A stretch of 64,000 nt of DNA from Chaetoceros tenuissimus (Eukaryota; Bacillariophyta; Thalassiosirophyceae; Chaetocerotales; Chaetocerotaceae). The first letter of the stretch is position 1, and each line of letters starts with the position of its first letter. Positions 10,861 to 22,254 of this stretch are shown piece by piece. The notes below the pieces were generated by a model. It was not told the origin of the DNA. It worked only from the letters and a program-made list of their open reading frames with translations, and searched no databases. The stretch lies in contig BLLK01000046.1 in the NCBI GenBank assembly GCA_021927905.1, positions 124,001 through 188,000 of the forward strand, read 5' to 3'. The position numbers and the translations under genes are program-made.

Positions 10861-11264
10861 TTATGTTGATTCTATGCAGATGAGAAACGACTTTTCCATC
10901 AATCAGAGATAACAATGAAAGTAGTGCAGTGTAGTTGATTTATGTCACCAAAGTAAGGTCAGGTAGAGTTGGTTGCTCATTACATCACATTTCATTTCCT
11001 CTTCTCTCTATCCTCTGCTTTTTGTATCTACAGTACTACCTTTTCAGCTACGTAGGTCATTGGTACAAATTCAAAATTAAAAGGAGAATAACCAGTTTCT
11101 GCTAAACAAAATAGCAGATTGTAAGTGGCTATGGTTTACATAATCTCGATTAGGTGGCTAGGAGAATTGAGTTCAATACTCGTACCAAAAAAACAATGCT
11201 GTCTCTTGATGTTAAGAAAAAATTCTAGAAATCATTTTCGTTATTTGATTTATCTGACCATTAT
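10861..11264. promoter_or_regulatory. Intergenic region upstream of the OB-fold gene
   Basis: 404 bp between two minus-strand genes; it should hold the promoter of the OB-fold gene and the 3' end of the ct6A dehydratase gene. It has a CTACGTAGG palindrome (TACGTA at 11049-11054) and a C/T-rich tract near 10995-11015. Short open frames here have no recognisable product. Confidence 0.3.
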
Positions 11265-12705
11265 CTATGCTCGAGAATCAACTTTGCACGATGCAAGACG
11301 TAATTCTATCTTTTTTCTGAGTTCCTCAGGAATGCTATTTCTGCCATCCCCAGTTTCCTCTTGAGCTTTATCAAATGCTTTCATGGCCTTGACTCCCAAA
11401 AGGACAATATTTTGACAGTTTGATGGTTTAGACAAGTCCCATCTTGTAAGCTCCAATACTGTGCCCAATGTTTCACCAGATACACAACAGCGATTTCTCC
11501 ATACTTCTGCGAGTAAATATTCGACATCATCTGAGTCGATTTGAATAGAACCAACCCATTTGCCATCTATTAATCTTTGAGGACGGCCATCGCTCTCGTC
11601 TTTAGAATCATCTTGCTCTACTGGTGGTGAATTTGCTTCAATCTCGTCACAAAGCTTCACTTCTCTGTTCTTGTAATGTTGAAGAATTCTATGTCTAACG
11701 TTTCTTCCTACACGTTCACCACTAGTGGGACTGAATGGCTTATTTCCAATCTCACAAAGAGTTAGACCTGCTAAGCTCTGTCCCATGATTGCTGGCATTG
11801 TTCCAAGAACTGGAATAACGCGAATTCTCATGTTATCAACTGCTCCAAATTTGTGGATTCCTTCCTTCTTTTGTTCTTCTGTGAAGTCAGCAAGTTTTAC
11901 TACAGTTTTTTCGGAACTAAACAAAACTGCAAGTTTATCCACATCTTCGATAAAAGACATGTCAAGTACATCTTTATCCTTCTTCAAAACTCTTTTCAAA
12001 GTTTGGCGTAATTTACTTGCAAGAGGATCCCTACTTGCACTTCTCAAATCACTAATGTGCAAACGTGTCATGTCCGATTTTCCACCAGCACCCATGCAGG
12101 ATATGACACGAATATTATTCCTAGCACAATGGGCTAAAAGATTGGCTTTTGTAGGCACATCATCAATGGCGTCAATGAATTAAATCCCATTTTCCACTTG
12201 GACAAACCATCATATCTCCATCCTTGGATTCATTACCGGTATACATTTGCATTCTAGTATCAATCTCACAATGATTTCCGCATATTTTATACAGAAATCT
12301 TTTCATGCATTCTACTTTGGGAATACCAACATCTTCAAGGGTAGCACATGCATGTCGGTTCAACGATGAAAGAGTTACTTGATCAAAGTCAACAAAGCGA
12401 AGGTATCCTACTCCAGCTCTTGCAAGCATGTGAGCTGTATGTGATCCAACTCCACCCAAACCCACAATAAGTATAGATGCTTTTTTGATTGACTCCATAC
12501 CCTCTGGACCAAAGTAAAGTTCATTTCTGCTCAATTGTTCTGATCTAATTTCATCTGGAATAATGATCTCTTGTGACTTTTTCTTGGATGGTTCATTGCT
12601 TACGTTTTTCTTTGATAGACACAATTTTGCGATGATTGCCGTCATAGCCGACCCTGCTAGAAATGATGCAAGGGCCATAGTAGTGGAAGATTGCTTGGAA
12701 CTCAT
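11265..12705 (-). CDS. TCD1: tRNA threonylcarbamoyladenosine dehydratase (Tcd1/TcdA-like), apparent +1 frameshift
   Basis: E1-like adenylating enzyme that would cyclise t6A37 of tRNA to ct6A. An N-terminal transmembrane segment (residues about 10-27) matches the mitochondrial-outer-membrane form of yeast Tcd1/Tcd2. The ThiF-type core follows: LYFGPEGM, ILIVGLGGVGSHTAHML (ATP site), FVDFDQVTLSSLNRHA, then DAIDDVPTK, CMGAGGKSD and DPLASKL, ending with GTMPAIMGQSLAG. The frame changes by one base at 12172-12177: the upstream part ends ...GKWDLIH and stop TGA, while the downstream part resumes as IDAIDDVPTK; exactly one extra base separates them and no GT-AG intron fits. With the shift the protein is about 479 residues, normal for the family. 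Either a sequencing error, a real mutation, or +1 recoding at CAT-TGA-C. Confidence 0.85.
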
Positions 12706-13087
12706 GATTTAACTCAATATATATGGTTTCAGGTATGGATTTGACTATTGTACGTTTGGTGTTTGGTAGATGGAGAAATGAAACTTTTCAACTTTTCGTA
12801 GAAAATGAATGGCTAACAATGATGCTGTCTAATGTCTAATGTCCGTATTTTGTCGTAGACAGGTATCAATAGCCATTTTTCCACAAAGATCGTCCTTTCC
12901 ACATGGGAACACTCGTTTTGACACAAACAGAACGCTGCGCCAACACACAAAATCACATGAATGAACTCAAAGCTTAAGAGTGAAAACTAGAAAAAGGAAC
13001 ATCAGATCTTCACTAATACACTTATTGGGAACAGTACATAGCAACTGAAAGAGAAACAGGCCAGCAACACATACCTCATCTATAGCA
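12706..13087. promoter_or_regulatory. Divergent intergenic region
   Basis: 382 bp between the ct6A dehydratase gene and the Rab gene, transcribed away from each other. A small direct repeat (TCTAATG twice near 12829-12842) is the only local structure noted. No RNA gene or further ORF is supported. Confidence 0.3.
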
Positions 13088-13987
13088 ATGGACAACGAGA
13101 GTTACGATGTAAGTTTCATAGCTATCTAGGTATTTCTATCTTTCTTTCGAGCAGAACATATGATGATGGTCATTCCGACGAATGAAATGTCTTTATTATT
13201 CCGAATTCATAGAAATGGATTCGAATAAGAGGAGAAAAGAATATCTTGAACGTTATATCAAATAGGTCTTTTTTGTGCTTTACTAAAATGATTGACTCAT
13301 CTTTTTTGCCGTCTACTCTAGTTCATTTTCAAAATAGTTCTTCTAGGTGACTCCGGAGTAGGAAAATCTAATCTTGTCTTCCGTTTCACCCGCAATGAAT
13401 TCAACAAAGATTCCAAGTCAACCATTGGAGTAGAATTTGCTACAAAAACTGTACAGATTGATGATAACAAACTAGTCAAAGCGCAGATTTGGGATACTGC
13501 AGGACAGGAAAGATACAGATCCATTGCTTCGTCATACTACAGAGGAGCTGTTGGTGCATTACTCGTATACGATGTAACCGATAGAAACTCGTTCAATCAC
13601 GTCACGACATGGTTGAAAGAGGTGGAAGAAAATGCTGAGAAAGATTGCTTGATCATGCTTGTTGGGAATAAAATGGATTTAACTGAGCAGAGAACTGTTT
13701 TTGTAAGAGATGGAAGATCTTTCGCGAGAAAAAATGGTTTGGCTTTTATTGAAACTTCTGCCTTGGATGCTACTGGTGTAGAAACTGCTTTCCAGAGAAT
13801 TTTGCAAGAAATATACAAGACACAAACCAAGAAGCAGTTGAAAACTACAAATGGAGGAAAGACAAATGGGGTGAGCGGAGCCGGAGCATCCGCACCAATG
13901 TCTGTTTCGCGTGGACAGACAATTCAATTGAGTAGTACGGAACCACCTAATGAGGAGGCGAAGACTGGAGCAAAGGGATGCTGTTAA
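13088..13987 (+). CDS. Rab GTPase, Rab11/RabA type
   Basis: Exons 13088-13108 and 13322-13987 joined across a 213-bp GT-AG intron give 228 residues beginning [16 protein letters not shown]. All GTPase motifs are intact: P-loop GDSGVGKS, switch [12 protein letters not shown], DxxG in [16 protein letters not shown] and ETSALDA. The C-terminus GCC is a double geranylgeranylation signal. The short N-terminus DYDxxFK-like start and GVEFATKT resemble Rab11/RabA, which directs recycling-endosome and trans-Golgi traffic, in diatoms likely including cell-wall delivery (inference). The first exon is only 21 bases, so the start rests on the exact restoration of the Rab N-terminus. This intron is longer than most others here. 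Confidence 0.92.
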
Positions 13988-14246
13988 GCTGTTGGATTTT
14001 TTAAAACACGTGTAGTAGTCTAGAACCGTAGAAGTCTCTGATTTGCATTATTGAATTGAGTTGATAGATACAAACTGCTGTCCATATGTAACTGCCACAA
14101 CGAAGTGCTTCAAGCATTTTCATAAGTGAAGTAATTCATTATTAATAAATTTTGAAAAGAAGATCAACTGCTTTACTACATGGCAAAATTGGGCATAGAG
14201 TTTTGAAGAAGTTACTTCGGTTACGCTATCTTCTACTCGTACACTT

Positions 14247-16525
14247 TTAACCCCAAACCAGGTGGCTAATGTTGCACCTTTTATTGAGACTTGATATTTT
14301 CTTGTTTGTCACCGACACTTCTAAAATATAGCCTTGTCTTGTCCTTCCATTAATCTCTTGTGAGGTTAATTTTGCATCAGTCGGGACAATAGTGTGTACA
14401 CAAATATTCCTTCCTAAATATGAAAATCCAGGGAGTCTAATTTCTTGTGCTCTTGTCTCCATTCCGCCTACTACGAAGGATATGTCATTTGGCAAACTAC
14501 AAACATCGTCACTTTCCTTTGGCTCATTTGACTCGCAGATAACAATGGAAGAGATAGCTCGCTCCTCGTTGTTTTGTTTATTGAAAAGAAAAGGAAGGAA
14601 AAATTGAATTGTACCTGAAGTGTACAAAGCATAGAGCGATTTCTTCACATCAACAAATCCTAGACCGTCATATCGTTGGAGCTGTTGCTTTGCAAGTTTT
14701 TCTTTTGCTCCGAGATCAAGAACCCAACCTTTTCTGTAGAAATTCATACCTTTTGGTAGCATAATGTCTATTTTGTCCTCGAGGTTTTTCGATATTACTA
14801 TTTCACTTAGCGTTTTGTCCAAGTTGGGTTCAAATGACGTTCTACATTCGTGATTTAGAATTTGCCATGAATTTTCATCATCATCGGTCTGCTTTCCTAA
14901 TAAGAGCTCAATAAAACTCTCGGATCCTCTTATTTGACTAGTTTGAGAAAAAGTTGAAGAAAATGGACGAGGAAGATTTCTCCTGTGTGGTAATGAAGGA
15001 AACTTGTACGTCCCTTTATCTGAGGCAGCTAGTAACTCCAATGCTGCCAAGAAGTGCATAGCAATGAGCCAACCAATGAATTCATGCTGCACAGTTAAAT
15101 GAAAGTCAGCAAATCGGTGTCGCTAAATATTCAAAAAAGTTCGAGTGACATTTTACTTACCTCCGCTTTCGCCGGGTGGTGTTTGCTCCTCCCTGGTGCA
15201 TTTTGGGGTGACCCAAACTCACGCCATTTCTTGAATCCGACCGGCCTGTACTCTTCGTCCATTTCTAAAAATGGATAAACAACTGGATCAGTCGTCACTA
15301 CCAAAGGATCAAGTAAGTTCCCAGAACCCACATAGTTTGCAATCATTTTCGCCCTTTGTTCAGCCATATGCGTATCTTTGACTATCAGCATGGGGTCCAT
15401 ATTTTGATTTTTGTTGAATGATAGTACATTGCGGATGTAGGCTTCTATCCCTTCGACAACATCATTTGCTTCATTCATGGCAAAGTCCCAACTCACCACA
15501 TCTGCCGTTCCTAAATGATTTTCAAGGCATAAACCTGTGGGGAAAGAAGGTAACCCTCCGATACCTGCGTTAGTGACATGTAAGTCTATACCTAATTCTT
15601 TCATTGGAGCCTCTAGCAACCGTTGCATCACAAAAGGAAATGACTGATTGAAATAATTGCCCCTTCCTGCTGTCACAGAATATCCTATAAACCCAAATCG
15701 AAAGGGTCTATTTTCATTTCTAGCAGCCAAAAACCTTTGAGCTGTGTATTCAATGGGATGATTTCCAAAATTCCCCAAATCTTTTGTATCTAACTCAACA
15801 AATGTAGACTTTAGCGCTTTTTGCAATATAGCTCTTGCTGCTCTATTGCCTCCATATCTATTTTCAAATTCCTTTCTCATTGCTCTGGACTTTTCTACGA
15901 AGCGCTCAATGGATTCATGTTGTAGCTGGTTTTTAAAACTGCTGGTAAGATTACCTATTTCAGTTATCTGAATATTGTCGTTGAATGCATCACTCTCGTA
16001 TTTATCTTTTAATGTCTGCCGGTGTCCCTTTTTTGGTGATAATATTCTGTAGGCAATGGAGTAAGCATCGTATTGACTCGATGCACGAAGTTTTTCCCTT
16101 ATGAATGATGGTAGACTATTATTTTTACTTTGACCAATATGAGTGGGATTTGATTTTGAAGTTGCTGGTTTCTGTAGTGTGGATAAATTGTCTTTTTCTC
16201 TAATAAATGCTTTCAGTAAAGTTGTTGCTTTCCCAGGACTGATTGAAATAGGATTCTCAATGACAGCAAGCTTCGAATGAAGAAAATATGTGTGTGCAGA
16301 TGAAGCCAAAAGTATGATGCTTGCAAGAACTTTAAAACGATCAAATATATCGAGATGTGATTTCTTTCGCTTTTTCCTCGAAACAATATGACTTGAGTGT
16401 TTTATTCTTTCCTCTGTGTGTCTTTTTGAGGAAGGAGCACTTCGTCTGGGTGATTTGATCTTTTTATATGTCAAAGGTTCATATGCATATTGCCGTCTTC
16501 GAGGCTGCTGCTGAAGATCTAGCAT
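14247..16525 (-). CDS. Type II membrane SGNH/GDSL-like hydrolase
   Basis: Exons 16525-15161 and 15086-14247 (74-bp GT-AG intron, GTAAGT...TGCAG) give 734 residues. A basic cytosolic tail of about 60 residues precedes one transmembrane segment (about 64-84), giving type II topology as in Golgi enzymes. Around residue 280 FGFIGYSVTAGRGN is a block I-like nucleophile motif (Ser in place of the usual GDS context), followed by NAGIGG and MNEAND; the splice junction rebuilds HHPAKAEHEFIGWL with the C-terminal His of the catalytic pair. The C-terminal 250 residues are beta-rich and unassigned. Such proteins are numerous in diatoms; esterase or deacetylase activity on glycans is plausible but inferred. 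The substrate is unknown. Confidence 0.65.
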
Positions 16526-16830
16526 TACCTCTTATATCCAACTCTGTAATTCAATGCTCTCTTTTGGCATCGAGGTGAATTCTGTTTGATGGTAAGTAAG
16601 AGGATGTATATCAGTAGTATTCCACCACTGCAATAATGAGGCAGATTTTGTTTTTTGGTTTTTGTTTTCATATTTACTCCTAGTAGTCTAACCCCGGTCG
16701 GTCAAGTCGGTTGACCTACCAAAAACAGAAGAGAAAATTTGATTTTTTAGAAGCTTTCATCAGCGCTTTCATTAAGTAAGCTTTTTTAAATCGAATCTAT
16801 ACTTTTGATTCGACCAACTCCAGTTGAAGA
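16526..16830. promoter_or_regulatory. Divergent intergenic region
   Basis: 305 bp between two divergent genes. It contains a short near-palindrome, CGGTCAAGTCGGTTGACC, at about 16697-16714. No gene or RNA is seen. Confidence 0.3.
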
Positions 16831-19800
16831 ATGGATGAAGAACATGCTTGCAACATCTTTCAACAGTATGACAAGGACAAATCGGGTACAATCAACTTTG
16901 AAGAATTTTGCGAGGTACAAAAGGATTTGGGTCTCAATCTTTCACGAGCCAAAAGTATTGAATATTTTCGACTATGCGACAAGGACGGCAACGGAGAAAT
17001 AGATTTTGATGAATTTAAAGTATCGCTGTTTGTTCTGAATCAAGATCTTAACCCTCATGCTGTACAGCCAAATTCAATTCTCTCACCAAAGGACGCATTC
17101 CAACTTTTTGATAACGATTCTAGCGGCATGATTGATGAAAGTGAATTCTACTTTCTATTGAAGTTTATGAATTTAGACTTTGATGATAAAACTCAAGAAA
17201 AAATGTTTCAACGTTACGATAGAGATGGGTCAGGTTTCATTGATTTTCAAGAGTTTCGACAAGTCTGGTTGAGACTGTCAGATCCTCGAAAAGAACTGGC
17301 AGATCGAGGTATCGAGATTCCTGCTCTGGCTACACGTCAACAACTAATGCGTCTGCTGGACGAAGTTCTAACTGAAGAAGAGACGAAGGAGGCAAATGCA
17401 ATTGAGGAAGCAGAGCGTTACAGGGAAGAACAAGCTGCGCTTCAAGAAAAGAGAAAATTCAATGATGCTGCGAGGGAACGGGCAAATGACGAACTGAGTG
17501 AAGCTCTTGATAATGGTGGCCAAGTGTATCTCTTTGGATCAGGATCGCAAAACCAATTTTCAACTGCTGTAGAACATAGTGGATACAATGATGAGTTATT
17601 AAAAGAGTTGTGGAAACGTAAAATTGATCAAATAGCCATGTTGAATTGTAAAGAGCATGCTGTACACAAACATCATCATATACAGGTCAATACTTATCCC
17701 CTATGGGGAAAGCAAATTTCAGAAATCTCTTTTACTGATAGTCTCATGATTGCTCTCTCCAAGAGTGGCAAAGTTTTAACACATGGTGGTAACTTACAAT
17801 GGTGGATGGAAATTGAAAATGACAGTGTTCTTCATGAAGATGACAGAAATATCTTGACAGGTCGGAGTAGAGTCATTCGCAAGGAGGAGACTATTCCCAC
17901 GGTACATGCATTGCAGCACCTTCGTCAATGTAACAAGCAAACTTCATCATGTATGCCTGCAAAGACAATCTGTAGTGATGGTACAGACGGCGAAGATAAA
18001 AAGACAAAGATGAAAATTGTTCTACAGTATTACAATGTTTACGAGTCATCGCAATCGTCGTCAGAAGAAATATATCAAATTGAAAGATGTATCAACAAGG
18101 TAGATCGAGAGCAACTAGTGACATCTCTACAACTTAGAGGCCGAAGCTGTGGTGATCTACGAAAACATGAAATGCTCGAATTACTTTACATTGAGCTTAT
18201 GAAAGAGAGTAGAGTCCTTGGAGAAGCAGAGTACCTCAAGTTGAAATCATTGGATCATGAATTCTTCTCATTGAAATCAAAGAAAAAGTTGAATCAAGCT
18301 AAAAGACGCAAAAACGATTTTACTCTGAAGAGACAAATTGTTCATAAAGATGCCCTGAGTGGTAGGAATAAAAAAGATGAAGATAGCAAAGTAGAGGCTG
18401 ATCAAAAGCTATGTCATGTTGCAAAGAGTGACGAAGATGAGGGAGGCTGGATATCAGTTGCTGCTGGTGCTAATCATGTTGGATTGCTACATTACAACGG
18501 ATCTTTACATATGTACGGAATGAATGCATCCCATCAATTGGGCCTGAATGATAATACAAGCATTCTTTACAAGGCAGAAAAGATTGATGTAGATGGACAT
18601 GAGATTCAACATGTGAGTTGTGGTCATTCCCATTCTGCTGCAATCACAAAGAAAGGGGAAGTGTATGTTTGGGGAAGACATCTACTAGATTACTTGGATT
18701 ATGTACCTACAAAACTGAATTCTATCGAAACTGTCGTTACAGAAGTTTCCTGCGGCTCTAGTCATACTGCTTTCGTCGATATCAATGGGCGTCTTTTCGT
18801 ATTTGGTAGCAATGGTGGTTATCGATTAGGTGTAGGTGACGCATTGGATCGTTCAAATCCAGTAAGGGTTTTGAATTTGACTTCGGAAAGAATCAAGAAA
18901 GTATCGTGCGGAAACTTTACCACAATGGTATCCACAACCATTAAACACGAGGTGAAGACAGATAACAGCGGTATTGTCGAAGAAATTTACAGTGGAGGTG
19001 ATTGTTACATAGCCGGTCGTGTCGCTGGGAAGACAAACAAAAAGTTTGAAAAAGTGAAAAGGTTTGTTGCAGGTGATGAGGAGATATCATCGAATAACTT
19101 ACAAATTGAACTAGTGAGCTGTGGATTCTCTCATCAGGGGATTCTCACTAGAGAAGGAGAAGTATATTGCTGGGGAGACAACACCAACGGCTGCTGTGGA
19201 ATGAGTCCTACCAAGTCTACATTACTAAAAATACCAACCCGTGTGAATTGTTACATGAAACCAGTTGATTTAAGTCTAGGTAAGAGAAGTAGAGGAAGTA
19301 GCTCATCATACTGCAAAGAACCGTTCCACGAGATTGATCTGGAATGCCTGTCAAGTGTCAGTAAGATTGTGATTGAAAACATTCGAGAAAACCACAATAA
19401 TCCCGCTAGAAGTAATCATGATTTGTACATATGGATGATGATTTCCGATGAGGAATTCCCACCTACATTGGACGAGGGATCATTAGACGAGTCTCTAGGC
19501 ATGAGCAGGGAAAAGAAGCGATTCTCAATGAATCAAAGAAGAATTGTTTGGAATCTTTCCAAAACCAGCGTCGGGCGTCATGTACGGTTCCAATTGGAGG
19601 GAACTAACTTGCTTGAGTTCCAAAGTATCCACATCTATGGTAGAGAAGGAATTGAAAAGCAAAACATAACTCCAATTTCTTTTGTTGCTTGTGGTAAGAA
19701 AGCCACTGCAGTTGTAACATCCACAAATGACAATGAAGATGAGCTACTTTGTTCATTTAACAGGGCCGTAAGTGCAGATGGAAAGAACAAATTGTACCTC

Positions 19801-19983
19801 GAAGATTATGCCATTTACAGAGATATCGCATCCTTGGTAAGAGTAGAACAAGGCAAAGAATGTCCGCTATGCTTTGCTGGTTTAAAATGTCAATTGTGTT
19901 CGCTTCGAATGAAATTCAAACAAGAACTCGGAGGTCATGATAGCATTGACCTAGATGAGATCTCAAAGCTTCTTTTAAACTAG
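16831..19983 (+). CDS. EF-hand / RCC1-repeat / SAP fusion protein
   Basis: 1050 residues, single exon. Four canonical EF-hands lie at about residues 14-25, 51-62, 93-104 and 130-141 (DKDKSGTINFEEF, DKDGNGEIDFDEF, DNDSSGMIDESEF, DRDGSGFIDFQEF), all with calcium-ligand positions intact. After a coiled stretch, an isolated RCC1-like blade (VYLFGSGSQNQF) appears near 230 and a SAP-like helix pair near 425-456. RCC1 repeats occupy about 539-783 (VSCGHSHSAAI, VSCGSSHTAFV, VSCGFSHQGIL, each followed by VWG, VFGSN or CWGDN). Residues about 834-943 look like a discoidin/F5-8-type beta sandwich, and near 1009 is a CPLC...CQLC zinc-type motif. A calcium-regulated propeller scaffold is the simplest reading; the partner is unknown. 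Calcium binding is well supported, the later domains less so. Confidence 0.8.
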   Translation: MDEEHACNIFQQYDKDKSGTINFEEFCEVQKDLGLNLSRAKSIEYFRLCDKDGNGEIDFDEFKVSLFVLNQDLNPHAVQPNSILSPKDAFQLFDNDSSGMIDESEFYFLLKFMNLDFDDKTQEKMFQRYDRDGSGFIDFQEFRQVWLRLSDPRKELADRGIEIPALATRQQLMRLLDEVLTEEETKEANAIEEAERYREEQAALQEKRKFNDAARERANDELSEALDNGGQVYLFGSGSQNQFSTAVEHSGYNDELLKELWKRKIDQIAMLNCKEHAVHKHHHIQVNTYPLWGKQISEISFTDSLMIALSKSGKVLTHGGNLQWWMEIENDSVLHEDDRNILTGRSRVIRKEETIPTVHALQHLRQCNKQTSSCMPAKTICSDGTDGEDKKTKMKIVLQYYNVYESSQSSSEEIYQIERCINKVDREQLVTSLQLRGRSCGDLRKHEMLELLYIELMKESRVLGEAEYLKLKSLDHEFFSLKSKKKLNQAKRRKNDFTLKRQIVHKDALSGRNKKDEDSKVEADQKLCHVAKSDEDEGGWISVAAGANHVGLLHYNGSLHMYGMNASHQLGLNDNTSILYKAEKIDVDGHEIQHVSCGHSHSAAITKKGEVYVWGRHLLDYLDYVPTKLNSIETVVTEVSCGSSHTAFVDINGRLFVFGSNGGYRLGVGDALDRSNPVRVLNLTSERIKKVSCGNFTTMVSTTIKHEVKTDNSGIVEEIYSGGDCYIAGRVAGKTNKKFEKVKRFVAGDEEISSNNLQIELVSCGFSHQGILTREGEVYCWGDNTNGCCGMSPTKSTLLKIPTRVNCYMKPVDLSLGKRSRGSSSSYCKEPFHEIDLECLSSVSKIVIENIRENHNNPARSNHDLYIWMMISDEEFPPTLDEGSLDESLGMSREKKRFSMNQRRIVWNLSKTSVGRHVRFQLEGTNLLEFQSIHIYGREGIEKQNITPISFVACGKKATAVVTSTNDNEDELLCSFNRAVSADGKNKLYLEDYAIYRDIASLVRVEQGKECPLCFAGLKCQLCSLRMKFKQELGGHDSIDLDEISKLLLN

Positions 19984-20068
19984 TGATATCATACAATGAT
20001 GCAACATTATGTTCATGTCTAGATTTGTACAATTATATTATAGCTCATTAGATGAAATATGTGCAGAA

Positions 20069-21628
20069 CTACTCACGGCGTTTTCCGTCACCACAGCAAC
20101 GGAGAATATAATAAACCCCAAAGGAATAAAAGAGGCCAAAGCCAAAAACAAAGTGTCCAATACCCCAAACAACCATGACACGAAGCCAACCGAAGTGTTT
20201 CATTGTTTGAATACATGCAAACGCATAGGCTTTTGATGTCACAAAATACCAGCTACATACAAGTGCTAGCAAAACATCAAAAACTTGAATATATGCAATC
20301 ACCATCATCGAAAACGCCCCTAATCCCATCAAACAAATTCTAGCTGTATTTACATGCGAACGGAATGAGCTCTTCCTAGCAATGAGATCTTCCGCCATTT
20401 GAATTTTAGTCTCTATCAATTCTTTGATACGCTTGTCTTTGGTGAAATTGGCGTAGTAAAGAGAGCTTTGACCACGTTTATTCTCGTATGTGAGTAGAGG
20501 TTTCAATTGCTTTGTATGTTCACTGTATAGATAGTTACATAGAAACTCCAGAAACTCATAAGACTCAAAATAAATTGCATAATGAGCAACGGTGTTACCA
20601 TCCACATCTAAAGGATCCGTAAAGGGATCTTTCTTGTGCGCATATCTGGAGAGGAATATTTGAATAGAAATCTCAATATATCCCATTTTCAAAGCCAGAG
20701 CCAAGTCATCATCGACATTGCTCTCGATTACCAAATTTTGAGGTTTTGCTTCTTTTCTCTGTGGAGAAGGCATTTTTCTGACAGGAACATGATCATCATC
20801 AATATCGTTCATGTCCTGCGGAGAAGAAGTATCCTCTTCGCGTCTCCGTTCAAACGCCTCAGCTTGTCGACAAAACTCTTCATGAGCCCGATCGCGCCCC
20901 GCGTCTGTGTACAGTTTGTGCTTCTTTTTCTTTTTCTTAGAGCTCTTCTTAGCGGCCTTTTTCCTATTCTGAAACTCATTCATTTCTTTCCTACGCTTTA
21001 TGGAAGCTTCGTGAGCCCGACGTTTCATTTCCTTCTCATATTTTTCCTGTTCTTCGCATTGGGCGCGGTATACTTCTTCCCAATCGTAGTCTTGCTCAGC
21101 GTGACCCTCACCATTGTCATTATTGTAGGACGTACTTGTACCGTCTTGCCCTACGTTGACATTAGAATCTCTATCCAAATGCTCTTGAAGCAATTTGTAG
21201 CATGCATTCAACCTTTGGAACTTATCCTTTGCCTAAAAATCTCAAATTAGAACGCCAATTCTCAAACACACTAATTCAATGATTGTCATTAGTTTTCTTA
21301 CCTCTTCCGAGCCGCCGCATCTGTCAGGATGATACTTGAGGGAGAGCCTCTTGTACTTTTTACTCAATTCTTCAGCTTCCACAGGCGGTTCCAGCTCCAT
21401 GAATTGGTAGGCAGCCTCGATTCTATCATCTAGATCTGATTGTTCATTGAAGATGTCATCATTGTGTTCTCCATTCCTACTATTAGAAAAGAATTTTCGT
21501 CCCCATTTCTCGACGTTGATTCCAGATAACTCAGCTATCTTGACGAAAGAACTGTAAGCAGCAAATTGAAGAATGATGAATAAATCCAAAAGAACAAAGG
21601 GCTCGTCTTTCTGAGTGTTGTAACTCAT
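20069..21628 (-). CDS. J-domain / ankyrin membrane protein
   Basis: Exons 21628-21302 and 21232-20069 joined over a 69-bp GT-AG intron give 496 residues. A hydrophobic segment lies near residues 12-30. The J-domain helix II/III loop YHPDRCGG at about residue 101 carries the HPD needed to stimulate Hsp70, and the splice junction completes helix III (AKDKFQRLNACYKLL). A long Lys/Glu/Arg-rich region follows, then ankyrin-like repeats (DVDGNTVAHYAIYF, NKRGQSSLYYANF). The last 90 residues hold three or four transmembrane helices. This order suggests an Hsp70 co-chaperone anchored in the ER or another membrane, with the J-domain facing the cytosol (inference). It is convergent with the EF-hand/RCC1 gene, stop codons 85 bp apart. 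Confidence 0.8.
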
Positions 21629-22254
21629 TAGCGTCTAATCAATTTGTAGAACCGTTTGCTAAGCCGCCATAGATCGCAATTTGAGCTGAATGCTACAGAG
21701 TAGACGTAGAATTGCTGTGTTCTGATGACAATGAAGTTATCTAGCACAGGTGATTTTTTGAAAATGATGGTTGTTAGTGTGAGGCAGAGTTGCAGTTCAA
21801 TTCGACTTGTTGACACTCCTTTCTCACCAAGACAAAAATAATCTTGTTGACATGTCACTAAAGCAGGTAAATAGCTGTTATGATTTTCTTGGTCCTTTGT
21901 CTGAGAATTTGGCATTCTGCAGTGATTCTTCTACACAATAATAATTCAAAATATGAGGAATATTTACATTATCTTTTCTTGTATTTCTGGAAACAAATGC
22001 ATGTACAAACTAGTTTTTTATATTACTACATATTATACCATAGAATAGACACTTTTCATTGTTTCTTCAAAGAAGTTCATGGCACGTTGTGGAACAGCTT
22101 GGAACAGCTTGGAACAACTTGGAGCAGCCGCGAGGGATCTTCGAAATTTACTTCTTCTGAAAAGACATTTATATGTTGGCTTTCATTCGAATGGTCTCAT
22201 AATTTTTCTCATTTACAAAAGTAACCGTATAATTCAATATCTATATCTAAAACT
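21629..22254. promoter_or_regulatory. Divergent intergenic region with decamer repeats
   Basis: 626 bp between the J-domain gene and the NADAR gene. Open frames of 95 and 114 codons cross it but have no recognisable domain and are probably chance. The notable structure is the 10-bp tandem repeat at 22091-22127, listed separately. The last 110 bp before the ATG are very AT-rich. Confidence 0.35.
22091..22127 (+). repeat. 10-bp tandem repeat GGAACAGCTT
   Basis: Two perfect copies of GGAACAGCTT, a third with one change (GGAACAACTT) and a partial fourth (GGAGCAG) in exact 10-bp register, about 130-165 bp upstream of the NADAR start codon. Each unit contains the near-palindrome AGCTTGGAACAGCTT across junctions. 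The spacing of one helical turn would place identical faces in line for a binding protein; this is inferred. Confidence 0.6.

Noticed and set aside
12172-12174. TGA in the ct6A dehydratase gene as a selenocysteine codon
   Set aside because: Reading on in the same frame gives further stops at once; only a +1 shift restores the family sequence.
21628-21915. 95-codon frame upstream of the J-domain gene
   Set aside because: No domain or sensible composition; it overlaps the expected promoter of the gene starting at 21628.
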